Below, in pieces: positions 21,108 to 30,117 of a stretch of 64,000 nucleotides of DNA. The position numbers and the translations under genes were made by a program. The notes below the pieces were generated by a model, which worked only from the letters and a program-made list of their open reading frames with translations, did not search any database and was not told the DNA's origin. Each line of letters opens with the position of its first letter. Within the stretch, counting starts at the first letter, position 1. This DNA comes from Cupriavidus sp. UYMMa02A (GTDB taxonomy: Bacteria > Pseudomonadota > Gammaproteobacteria > Burkholderiales > Burkholderiaceae). Location of the stretch: NCBI GenBank assembly GCA_001725945.1, contig LRMT01000125.1, forward strand, positions 1-64,000, in the 5' to 3' direction.

Positions 21108-21572
21108 ATGCAAACCAAACCACTCGAACCCAACGAGCCGGTTGTCCTAGCCCTGGTCGATGCCGTCACCGCCTGGCAGGGTGCTTTGGAACAAACCCTT
21201 TCGGCCTCTGGCCTCAACTATGCCAAGTGGCTCCTGTTGCGCGCCATCCGGCAGAATGCTTTCGTGCGCCATGAGCCGCTTGCAAGTGCCCTGCTGATCG
21301 ATGGCGCCTGCGCCGAACGCCTGCTGGGCGAGTTGCAGCGCGATGGCTGGGTCGAATGTTCCGACCCAGCCATGCCCCGCATCAGCGCTGCGGCCGAAAG
21401 CCGTGTTGAACGCGTCTGGCAGGCCGTGAAAGCGCTGCACTCGGTCTCGGTATCGCCATTCAATTCGCAGGAACGCGTGGCGCTGGGCACGCTGTTGCAG
21501 CGCATGAAGCTGACCTTGAGCGATCATTCGGCGCGCCGCAGCCGCACCACGCCCCAGACTCTGTGCGCCTGA
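21108..21572 (+). CDS. MarR-like winged-helix protein
   Basis: 154 residues in one frame, beginning MQTKPLEPNEPVVLALVDAV. The order helix (LNYAKWLLLRAI), helix-turn-helix (PLASALLIDGACAERLLGELQRDGWV), wing and C-terminal dimerisation helix resembles MarR regulators, but similarity is only structural by eye. AGGAG lies 11 bases before the chosen ATG; ATG 21090 is an in-frame alternative. It sits 180 bases upstream of the glutamate dehydrogenase gene and could regulate it. Confidence 0.55.
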   Translation: MQTKPLEPNEPVVLALVDAVTAWQGALEQTLSASGLNYAKWLLLRAIRQNAFVRHEPLASALLIDGACAERLLGELQRDGWVECSDPAMPRISAAAESRVERVWQAVKALHSVSVSPFNSQERVALGTLLQRMKLTLSDHSARRSRTTPQTLCA

Positions 21573-21752
21573 CCCCTGGCGCCTAAGCGCAACCGGCACG
21601 CGCGGCCACACTGGCCGGCGTGCGCGGCGATGACGACTTTCCCCTCGCATCGTGCGGTTTTTCCTAAAGTATGAGCATGCACCGGCACATGCACCGCGCG
21701 CCAACGAACGCGCGGCATGAGCCGCCCGCGCCCGATACCGCAAGGAGGCACC

Positions 21753-24700
21753 ATGCCGCAGGAGAACGCAGAAAAAGTCGCACACCTGCTGGAAGAAATG
21801 CTCGCGTTCGCGCGGGAGCGGTTGCCCGCGGCAGGGTTCGAGTTGCTCGAACCGATCCTGCGGCATTACTACGACCAGACCGATTCCGATGACCTGATCC
21901 GTCGCGAAGTCGCCGATATGTATGGCGCGGTGATGGCGCACTGGCAGACCGCACAAAAGTTCGTGCCGGGCACCGCACGCATCCGCGTGTACAACCCCAA
22001 CCTGGAAGAGCACGGCTGGCACTCGGACCACACGGTGGTCGAAATCGTCAACGACGACATGCCCTTCCTGGTCGACTCCGTGACCATGGAGATCAACCGG
22101 CTGGGCCTGGTGCTCCACTCGGCGATTCACCCGGTGTTCCGCGTGTGGCGCGGCGCCAAGGGCGGCATCGAAAGGATCGAACTCGGCGGGACCGGCGGCG
22201 ACAATGCCTCGCGCCTCGAGTCGTTCATCCATTTCGAGGTGGACCGTACCGGCGAGGCAGTGCGGCTCGAAGCGTTGCGCACGGGTATCGCGCGCGTGCT
22301 CGGCGACCTGCGCGCCGCGGTGGAAGACTGGCAACGCATGTGCGATATCACCGAGGCCACCATCGCCAATATGGCCCAGGCGCCGGATGCGAACAGCGCA
22401 GACAGCACCGAAGGCCGGGCCTTCCTGCAATGGATGCTCGACGACCACTTCACGTTCCTTGGCCAGCGCGATTACCAGCTCGTCACGCAGGACCAGCGCT
22501 ATTTCCTGCGCGGCGTGCCGGACACCGGCTGCGGCATCCTGCGCGAAAGCCTGCGCCCGCCCGAGGCCGAGGACCTGACACCGCTGCCCGCCGCGGCAAC
22601 TTCCATCATCCAGGGCAGTTCGCCGATCTTCCTGACCAAGGCCAATTCGCGCGCTACCGTGCACCGGCCAGGCTACCTCGACTATATCGGCGTAAAGCTG
22701 CTAGATGCCAACGGCAAGCTGTTCGGCGAACGCCGCTTTGTGGGTCTGTACACGTCCACCGCATACACCTCACCGATTGCCGAGATCCCGCAGGTGCGGC
22801 GCAAGTGCGCGAATATCCTCGCCCGTGCCGGCTTCCTGACCAAGGGCCATCTTTATAAGTCGCTGCTAACCATCCTTGAGCAATATCCGCGCGACGAGCT
22901 GTTCCAGATCGATGAGGACGAGCTGTTCGACATTGCGATCGGCATCCTGCGCCTGCAGGAACACCAGCGCACGCGACTGTTCGTGCGGCGCGACCGCTTC
23001 GACCGCTTCGTATCCTGCCTGGTGTTCGTTCCGCGCGACAAGTACAACACCGACCTGCGCCAGAAGATCCAGAAGATCCTGATGAGCGCCTTCCACGGCA
23101 ATGCATGCGAGTTCACGCCACTGCTGTCGGAGTCGCCGCTGGCCCGCATCCAGCTTACCGTGCGCGGCGAGCCGGGCTGCATGCCGCAGGTCGACACGCA
23201 GGAACTCGAAGCGCGCATCGTCCAGGCCAGCCGCCGCTGGCAGGACGACCTGGCCGAAGCGCTGCACGAGAGCCGCGGCGAGGAGCAAGGCAATGGCCTG
23301 CTGCGCCGCTATGGCGGCTCATTCCCGGCCGGCTATCGCGAGGACTATCCGGCCCGCACCGCCGTGCGCGACATCGAGCTGATGGAACAGGCGCTGCAGC
23401 GCAACGGCATCGCCATGAACCTGTACCGCCCGATCGAAGCGGTACCCGGCGCGTTCCGCTTCAAGGTCTACCGTGCGGGCGAGCCGATTGCGCTGTCGCA
23501 CAGCCTGCCGATGCTCGAACACCTTGGCGTGCGCGTGGATGAGGAACGGCCCTACCTGATCGAACCCGACGGCGGCGCGCCGGTCTGGATCCATGACTTC
23601 GGGCTGGAGATCGCGGACAGCGCCGGCGGCGCGGACTTCGATATCGAGCGCATCAAGGCGCTGTTCGAAGACGCGTTCGCACGCGCATGGCATGGCGAGA
23701 TCGAGAACGACGACCTCAACCGCCTGGTGCTGCGCGCCGAACTCGCCGCGCGTGATGTGACCATCCTGCGCGCGTATGCGAAATACCTGCGCCAGGTCGG
23801 CTCGACCTTCAGCGATGCGTACATCGAGCGCGCGCTGACCGGCAATCCCGCCATCGCTGCGAAGCTGGTGGCCTTGTTCGTCGCGCGCTTCGATCCCGCC
23901 GCGACGGCAACGCGCGACACGCGCTGCCAGCAATTGCTGGCCGACATCGAAGCAGCGCTGGACCAAGTGCCGAACCTCGACGAAGACCGCATCCTTCGGC
24001 TATTCCTCGGCGTGGTTAATGCAACCGTGCGCACCAATTACTTCCACCGCGATACCGGCGGACAGCGAGGCCATTCGTCTCGTTCAAGTTCAATCCGTCG
24101 CAAGTTCCGGGCCTGCCCGAACCGCGCCCGATGTTCGAGATCTGGGTCTACTCGCCGCGCGTGGAAGGCGTGCACCTGCGCGGCGGCCGCGTGGCCCGCG
24201 GCGGCCTGCGCTGGTCGGATCGGCGCGAAGATTTCCGCACGGAAGTGCTGGGCCTGATGAAGGCGCAGATGGTGAAGAACACCGTGATCGTCCCGGTCGG
24301 CTCGAAGGGCGGCTTCGTCGTCAAGCGGCCACCGCCGCCGACGGACCGCGATGCGTTCCTGCAGGAAGGGGTGGCCTGCTACCAGACGTTCCTGCGCGGC
24401 CTGCTCGACCTGACCGACAACCTCGTGTCCGGCGCGCTGATACCTCCGCCTGACGTCGTGCGCCACGACGACAACGACCCCTACCTTGTCGTCGCAGCCG
24501 ACAAGGGTACGGCCACCTTCTCCGATTTCGCCAACGCCATCTCGGCCGAATACGGGTTCTGGCTCGGCGACGCGTTCGCCTCTGGCGGCTCGGTCGGCTA
24601 TGACCACAAGAAGATGGGCATCACCGCACGCGGCGCCTGGGAATCGGTCAAGCGGCATTTCCGCGAAATGGGCATCGACACGCAGACCACCGACTTCACC

Positions 24701-26590
24701 GTGGCCGGCGTCGGCGATATGTCGGGCGATGTGTTCGGCAATGGCATGCTGCTGTCGCCGCATATCCGGCTGGTGGCAGCATTCGACCATCGCCATATCT
24801 TCCTGGATCCCGATCCGGATCCCGCCTCGAGCCTGCAGGAACGCATGCGCATGTTCGCGCTGCCGCGCTCGAGCTGGGCGGACTACAACACCAGCCTTAT
24901 CTCGGCCGGCGGCGGCGTGTTTCCGCGCACGGCCAAGACCATCGCGCTGTCGCCGCAGGTGCAGGCAGTGCTCGGCATCACAGCAAGCACGCTATCGCCC
25001 GCCGAGCTGATCCACGCGATCCTGATGGCACCGGTAGACCTGCTGTACAACGGCGGCATCGGTACCTATGTCAAATCAAGCCAGGAAACGCACCTGCAGG
25101 CCGGCGACCGCACCAATGACGCGGTGCGCGTGAACGGCTCGGAGCTGCGCTGCAAGGTCGTCGGGGAAGGCGGCAATCTCGGCTTCACGCAGCTCGGCCG
25201 TATCGAGTCGCGCGCCATGGCGGGCGCATCAATACCGACGCATCGACAACTCGGCCGGCGTGGACTGCTCGGACCACGAGGTCAATATCAAGATCCTGCT
25301 CGGCCTGGTCGTGGCGGACGGCGAGATGACGGAGAAGCAGCGCAACAAGCTGCTGGCCGAGATGACTGACGAAGTCGGACTGCTGGTGCTGCAGGACAAC
25401 TACTACCAGACCCAGGCCCTGTCGGTCGCGGGCCGCGGCAGCGCCGCCCTGCTCGATGGTGAGGCCCGCCAGATCCGCTGGCTCGAACGCGCCGGCCGGC
25501 TCAACCGCGCACTCGAATTCCTGCCGGGCGACGAAGAGATCGCGGAGCGCAAGGCCGCCAGCGAAGGGCTGACCTCGCCCGAGCGCGCGGTGCTGCTCGC
25601 CTACAGCAAGATGTGGCTCTACGATGAACTGGTCGCCTCGGACGTCCCCGAGGACACGCTGGTCGCAGGCCTGCTGGTCGACTACTTCCCGGTGCCGCTG
25701 CGCCAGCGCTACGGCGAAGCCATGCATCGCCATCCGCTGCGCCGCGAAATCCTGGCCACGCACCTGACCAACCTGCTCGTCAACCGGATCGGCGCGACCT
25801 TCGTGCATCGCATGATGGAAGAAACGGATGCACGACCGGCCGATATCGTGCGCGCATGCCTGATCGCACGCGACGTGTTCGGGCTGACCGCGCTGTGGCA
25901 GGACATCGATGCGCTCGACAACCGCGTGCCCGATGCCGAACAGGCGCGCATGTTCGCGCCGTCGGCCAGTTGCTGGAGCGGGCCTGCCTCTGGTTTATCC
26001 GCTACCTGCGCAGCGGCGGCAGCGCCGATGCCGGCATCGCGCGGTTCACGCAGGCGGCCGAATGGCTTACCCCTCAGTTGCCCGCAGTGCTGCCGGAGTC
26101 CGACGCTGCGGCGCTGGCGGAACGCACGCGAGCCCTGACCGAAGCTGGCGTAGAGCCGACGCTGGCACGCAAGGTGGCCAGCAGCGACATCGCCGCCGCG
26201 GCGCTGGACATCGCGGAGGTGGCGGCGTCCTGCAATCGCCCGCTGGAACTTGTTGCTGGCGTGTACTTCGCGCTCGACACCCAGTTGAGCTTCGACTGGC
26301 TGAGGGAGCGTGCGCAGGCGCTGCCCGCCGATACGCATTGGGATTTGCTGGCACGCACCACCACGCTCGATGACCTGGGGCGGCTCAAACGTGCGCTGAT
26401 GACCAGTCTGCTGTCACAGTCGGGCGACTATGACACGGCGGCGCCGCTGATCGATGCCTGGCGTGGCACCCGGCAGCCCGCGCTCGAACGCTTCACACGG
26501 ATGCTCACCGAGCAGCGCGCATCGGGCGCTACCGGGCTGTCGATGCTGTCGGTAGCGATTCGAGAGATCGGCATGCTGGAACGCAGCTGA
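21753..26590 (+). CDS. gdhB: NAD-specific glutamate dehydrogenase, large (about 180 kDa) type (four frame breaks)
   Basis: Catabolic NAD-dependent glutamate dehydrogenase converting glutamate to 2-oxoglutarate and ammonia, 1,613 residues after repair, the expected size for this family (ACT-like regulatory N-terminal half, catalytic domain around residues 730-1200, helical C-terminus). Catalytic features include [52 protein letters not shown] and [21 protein letters not shown] precedes the ATG by 4 bases. Frame breaks lie near 24070, 25221, 25241 and 25958; the 25.2-kb pair restores the conserved [20 protein letters not shown]. The gene stands alone between a MarR-like regulator and convergent small genes. 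Confidence 0.94.
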
Positions 26591-26614
26591 AGACGCGCGG
26601 GCTCGCTCAGTCCC

Positions 26615-26938
26615 TCAGTCCTCCTCGTCGGCGGGCCCGTGCGGGCGGAACTCGAGCCCAAGCAGCACCAGCAGCTCGAAGGCATCCGCGAGCAGGTGTG
26701 TCTGCCGCGGCAGCAGGCTCGCATAGGGCATGTCGTAGATCGACTGGTGCGCGGCCCGCTGGCCCTTCAGGCCACGGTCCCGGGCGATGTCCGAAAGCAG
26801 TGCCGCAAAGCCGGACAGGTCTTGCGCGGCCAGCGCGGAATTCAGCACCCTGGCGATCACCTCGGGCGATGCGCCTGCCCAACCGAGCAGTTCGGCATTG
26901 GCAGCTGACGTGGTGGGGAGGTCGGAGGATATTTCCAT
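26615..26938 (-). CDS. Hypothetical protein, 107 residues
   Basis: Reads MEISSDLPTTSAANAELLGW at the start, is largely helical in composition (ASPEVIARVLNSALAAQDLSGFAALLSDIARDRG) and ends in an acidic tail (PADEED). I do not recognise the family. The start was chosen where the protein-like composition begins; no clear Shine-Dalgarno is seen and upstream in-frame codons exist. It converges with the glutamate dehydrogenase gene, 24 bases away. Confidence 0.5.
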   Translation of the reverse strand: MEISSDLPTTSAANAELLGWAGASPEVIARVLNSALAAQDLSGFAALLSDIARDRGLKGQRAAHQSIYDMPYASLLPRQTHLLADAFELLVLLGLEFRPHGPADEED

Positions 26939-27070
26939 GCGCTGTCTAACGGTCGGCGGCCCGGCTCCTTGAGCGCGAGGTGATGTAGCAATTACCCTAC
27001 ATGCGAGGGGTTCAGCCAATTCATCAGCCGTCATCGATAAAGTCGGGGCATTCGCCGGGGGCCCGGCAGG

Positions 27071-27466
27071 TCAACCATTGTGCTGGACCCACTGGCGCGC
27101 CCAGGCAATGGCCGCCACGCGCGCTTCTGCGGGCGTGGGGTAGGTTGAGGGCGGCGAGCCCCCTTCGAGCGCTACGGCTCCGGAATCCCATATATCACAA
27201 ACGGCCCGAAAGCGCCCTGTGCCAAGCGCATGGCAGAAGACGTGGATGACAAAGCCACGGTACTCGACGATGTCGGTGGCTGGTTCGGGCAATGGTTCAG
27301 GGTCCACCGCCTGCGCCGCCTGCCCCTGCGCGGCAAGCACCGCGTCCGCTACGCGTTCTGCGTCTCTCCGCGCGCCGTTCGTCAGCCAGGCATAGAGGCA
27401 TGCCGCCGCGGCGCCGGACAGCAAGCCCAGCCCAAACCAGCATGCCTTGCTTTGACAATGCGCCAT
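27071..27466 (-). CDS. Hypothetical membrane-anchored protein, 131 residues
   Basis: An N-terminal hydrophobic helix (ACWFGLGLLSGAAAACLYAWL, residues about 9-28) is followed by a soluble domain containing EYRGFVIHVFCHALGTGRFRAVCDIWDSG. GAGG lies 8 bases before ATG 27466. Probably a signal-anchored inner-membrane protein; family unknown to me. It is divergent from the LexA-box gene, and the two starts are 193 bases apart. Confidence 0.55.
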   Translation of the reverse strand: MAHCQSKACWFGLGLLSGAAAACLYAWLTNGARRDAERVADAVLAAQGQAAQAVDPEPLPEPATDIVEYRGFVIHVFCHALGTGRFRAVCDIWDSGAVALEGGSPPSTYPTPAEARVAAIAWARQWVQHNG

Positions 27467-27624
27467 GGCAGCCACCTCGGGTACGGAGAGGGACGTCGCG
27501 CGGCATTCCTGCCGGCATTTGGTTCAGGTTATACCAAAGGCAGAAATGGAGTCGCCCCGACCGGCGCGTTCATCAACCCCACAAGGCACCCAAAGGGGGA
27601 TGACGCATGGAATTCAGGCATTTA

Positions 27625-27644
27625 TACTGTATATTCATACAGTA
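27625..27644 (+). promoter_or_regulatory. LexA (SOS) box
   Basis: TACTGTATATTCATACAGTA: CTGT-N8-ACAG with an AT-rich spacer and 8-base perfect arms (TACTGTAT/ATACAGTA), a near-ideal match to the enterobacterial and betaproteobacterial LexA consensus. The left arm contains a -10-like TATACT. The box ends 15 bases before ATG 27660, so LexA bound here should block that promoter. Confidence 0.75.
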
Positions 27645-27659
27645 TCCCAAGGCGCCGCC

Positions 27660-27920
27660 ATGCCACTCTATCAATCCGATTTCATCTTGCTGGAAGCACA
27701 CTATTTCGGTGACGATGCGGAGTTCATGCGCCTGCCCTGCGCGCACGTCAGCGTCGGCAACGGCGCCATCGTCGTGCAGGGCATCGAGCTGCGGTACCTG
27801 CAAGGCCTGCGCTGGACGCCGGATTTCCTGTCGTTCGACGCGAGCGGCAGTCACCACCGCTACCCGGTCGGACGACCAGCTTTCATTGGTCCCGACCGGG
27901 CACAGTTCGCGCTGCTCTGA
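27660..27920 (+). CDS. Small protein of unknown function behind a LexA box, 86 residues
   Basis: Begins MPLYQSDFILLEAHYFGDDA and ends in a beta-rich stretch (NGAIVVQGIELRYLQGLRW...DRAQFALL). No signal peptide, membrane segment or catalytic motif is visible; it looks like a small globular cytoplasmic protein. A weak AAGG is 8 bases upstream of the ATG. The SOS box directly upstream predicts induction by DNA damage. The cupin gene begins 32 bases downstream on the same strand, so the two are probably one transcript. Confidence 0.65.
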   Translation: MPLYQSDFILLEAHYFGDDAEFMRLPCAHVSVGNGAIVVQGIELRYLQGLRWTPDFLSFDASGSHHRYPVGRPAFIGPDRAQFALL

Positions 27921-27952
27921 AGCTCGTTCCCTACGCCTGTCTCGCCGACAAC

Positions 27953-28465
27953 ATGCAAGCCGACACTACCGCCGACTGCCTGATCAAAGCCCTCGATCTG
28001 CAACCGCATCCCGAGGGCGGCTATTTCCGCGAGACGTACCGAAGCGCGGAAACCATCCAATGCAGCGACGGCCGGCAGCGCAGCGCGTCGACCGCCATCT
28101 ACTACCTGCTGCGCGGCAGCGATTTTTCCGCCTGGCATCGCATCCGCTCGGACGAGCTGTGGCACTTCCATGCCGGCACGCCGATCGATGTGCATGTGCT
28201 GGTCAGCGACGGCACGCTTGTCACGCATCGCCTCGGCAATCCGCTCGAACATCCCGGCGCGGTGTTCCAGGCCACGGTGCCCGCCAATCACTGGTTTGCC
28301 GCCGAGCGCGTGGCGTCAGGGCCGGAGGATTTCTGCTTGCTCGGCTGCACCGTTGCGCCGGGGTTCGAGTTCAGCGAATTCGAACTGGCGGATGCATCGG
28401 ATCTGGCTGTGAGCTTTCCTGATCAGTCCGCGCTGATTCACCAATTGTCGCGCCATCGCACATGA
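27953..28465 (+). CDS. Cupin family protein (DUF985/cupin_5)
   Basis: 170 residues, unbroken. Family-typical order: LDLQPHPEGGYFRETYRS, TAIYYLLRGSDFSAWHRI, SDELWHFHAGTPIDVHVL and the C-terminal CLLGCTVAPGFEFSEFEL. The His-rich cupin motif suggests a metal or sugar-nucleotide-type binding barrel, but members are mostly uncharacterised. It follows the LexA-box gene and so may be SOS-induced with it. Confidence 0.85.
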   Translation: MQADTTADCLIKALDLQPHPEGGYFRETYRSAETIQCSDGRQRSASTAIYYLLRGSDFSAWHRIRSDELWHFHAGTPIDVHVLVSDGTLVTHRLGNPLEHPGAVFQATVPANHWFAAERVASGPEDFCLLGCTVAPGFEFSEFELADASDLAVSFPDQSALIHQLSRHRT

Positions 28466-28539
28466 ACACACGGCGGAGTACCGACTGGAAATCCGGCACG
28501 CGCATGCTACGCTTTCTGCAAAGAGTTCCGGAGACGCCA

Positions 28540-28799
28540 ATGGTCCTGAAGCGCTATCACGAACTGCCCGCCGTAGAACGGGATGCGTTTGAGGCTGCGT
28601 GCGCGCGGCATGGTTTGTGGCTGAGGACTTTGAAGTCAGCGTGGAAGATGGTCCGGCCAATGCGCAGAGGACGATCAGTATCGGACGCGTTGTCGGAAGC
28701 GAGTTCGAGAAGTATGCAACGGATGCTGGGGCAGCATGGGTTGCTTGCTTCGAGCGTGACCTCGCTACCGATACGTTCGGGTTTCCGCTCGCTGATTGA
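28540..28799 (+). CDS. Hypothetical protein, about 86 residues (one frame break)
   Basis: Starts MVLKRYHELPAVERDAFEAACARHG with GGAG 8 bases upstream. After one added base near 28611 (GG run) it continues FVAEDFEVSVEDGPANAQRT and ends TDTFGFPLAD. The repaired protein has one coherent acidic composition, which is why I join the two frames. No family recognised; no membrane or signal features. It converges with the tRNA-Pro gene. Confidence 0.5.
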
Positions 28800-28896
28800 A
28801 GCGGCTACAGCAACTACACGGGAATCACTACAGCCACTGGCCGCTCAAAAGCCGCCAGCACAATTGTGCGCTTCTGCTGATGCCCGAAAAATGACA

Positions 28897-28930
28897 AAAC
28901 CCGCGTAACCGTTTCCAGTTACGCGGGTTT
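28897..28930 (-). terminator. Intrinsic terminator of tRNA-Pro
   Basis: Perfect 13-base stem AAACCCGCGTAAC / GTTACGCGGGTTT with an 8-base loop, immediately beyond the 3' end of tRNA-Pro; T-rich on both sides. Confidence 0.85.
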
Positions 28931-28936
28931 CTTGTC

Positions 28937-29013
<77 letters not shown>

Positions 29014-29068
29014 AAGCAAAAGATTATAGCAGAAGCATTTCCCCGATGACCAGCGGCGCTGGTGAAAT

Positions 29069-29500
29069 TTATGCGCCCCGCGCGATCTGCCGAAGCTGCG
29101 CGAGCAGGTGCTGGACCTCGACGAGTTCGCTGCGCAGATTCGCAATGTCCACCGACGGCGTGGCGGTTTCCGCTGCGGTTTGCGCAGGCGTTTCATCGGG
29201 CTCGGAAGCCGTGTGATGATGACCGTGCCGGCCCTCATCCAGACGATTGCGCGCGCCGTTGATCGTGAATCCCTGCTCGTACAGCAGTTCGCGGATGCGC
29301 CGGATCAGCAGGACTTCATGGTGTTGGTAGTAACGCCGGTTGCCACGGCGCTTGACCGGCTTGAGCTGGGTGAACTCCTGCTCCCAGTAGCGCAGTACAT
29401 GCGGCTTGACCGCGCAGAGTTCGCTGACTTCGCCAATGGTGAAGTAGCGCTTGGCGGGAATGGGCGGCAGCGCTATGCGCTCGCTGGATTTGTCCGACAT
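29069..29500 (-). CDS. MerR-family transcriptional regulator
   Basis: 143 residues: an N-terminal MerR DNA-binding domain (RYFTIGEVSELCAVKPHVLRYWEQEF, wing RRGNRRYYQHHEVLLIRRI) and a C-terminal coiled-coil-like helix (IANLRSELVEVQHLLAQLRQI). No metal-binding cysteine cluster is seen, so it is not a mercury or copper sensor; the helix YEQGFTINGARNRL is typical of the MerR paralogue that always follows ihfA in proteobacteria. Target unknown. Confidence 0.92.
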   Translation of the reverse strand: MSDKSSERIALPPIPAKRYFTIGEVSELCAVKPHVLRYWEQEFTQLKPVKRRGNRRYYQHHEVLLIRRIRELLYEQGFTINGARNRLDEGRHGHHHTASEPDETPAQTAAETATPSVDIANLRSELVEVQHLLAQLRQIARGA

Positions 29501-29622
29501 GAGTGGTGTAGACAGGCGTCAGGCCATGCCGGCCGGTTTGAGTTGGCGCGCCGATCAGCGCGCCCAGAAGCATACAGACGCCTGCTGCGGCAAGCAATCC
29601 GTCGTTCGGGTGATTCCCCTGC

Positions 29623-30038
29623 TCAACCCGGGATGCTCAGGCCGGCACGCTCTTCCACCTGGCTCTTGAGCTTCTGGCTGGCGTGGAATGTGACTACGCG
29701 GCGTGCGTGATGGGAATGATCTCGCCGGTCTTCGGATTGCGGCCGGGGCGCTGCGGTTTGTCACGCAATTGGAAGTTGCCGAAGCCGGACAGCTTGACGC
29801 TGTCGCCCTGCTCCAGCGCTTCGCGAATGACGTCGAAGAAGGCTTCGACCATGTCCTTCGATTCGCGCTTGTTCAGGCCAACCTGGTCGAACAGCATTTC
29901 GGCAAGTTCGGCCTTGGTCAGCGTCGGCACCTCTGCCGTGCGGAGTTCCGGCGAGGAGTCGTCACGGGAGGAAAGCTGCCGGTCGCTTACCTCACCCAAA
30001 GCTGCTGCAGTCATGGAGTTCGCGTCTCGATCTTTCAT
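29623..30038 (-). CDS. ihfA: Integration host factor subunit alpha (one frame break)
   Basis: DNA-bending HU/IHF-family subunit, about 138 residues after repair with a 38-residue N-terminal extension before the canonical [20 protein letters not shown]. The beta-arm region [25 protein letters not shown] is clear. The frame breaks near 29704: ACG GCA read as ACGCA. Adding the G restores [20 protein letters not shown] and the proper C-terminus SIPG. It follows pheT by 79 bases, the classical pheST-ihfA order. Confidence 0.95.
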
Positions 30039-30117
30039 GTCGATCGCTCAATGAATTCTGTCTGGCGATCCGCCCGGGTGCACTGCCCGGCGCCCTGTCG
30101 TGCGGTACGTGCGCTGG

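Noticed and set aside
21147..22664. 505-codon minus-strand open frame across the MarR-like gene and glutamate dehydrogenase start
   Set aside because: Shadow spanning two real genes; no conserved features.
24070..25960. Programmed frameshifting in glutamate dehydrogenase
   Set aside because: No slippery heptamer and stimulator; the breaks share the homopolymer-loss pattern found in unrelated genes and both frames are needed for one conserved protein.
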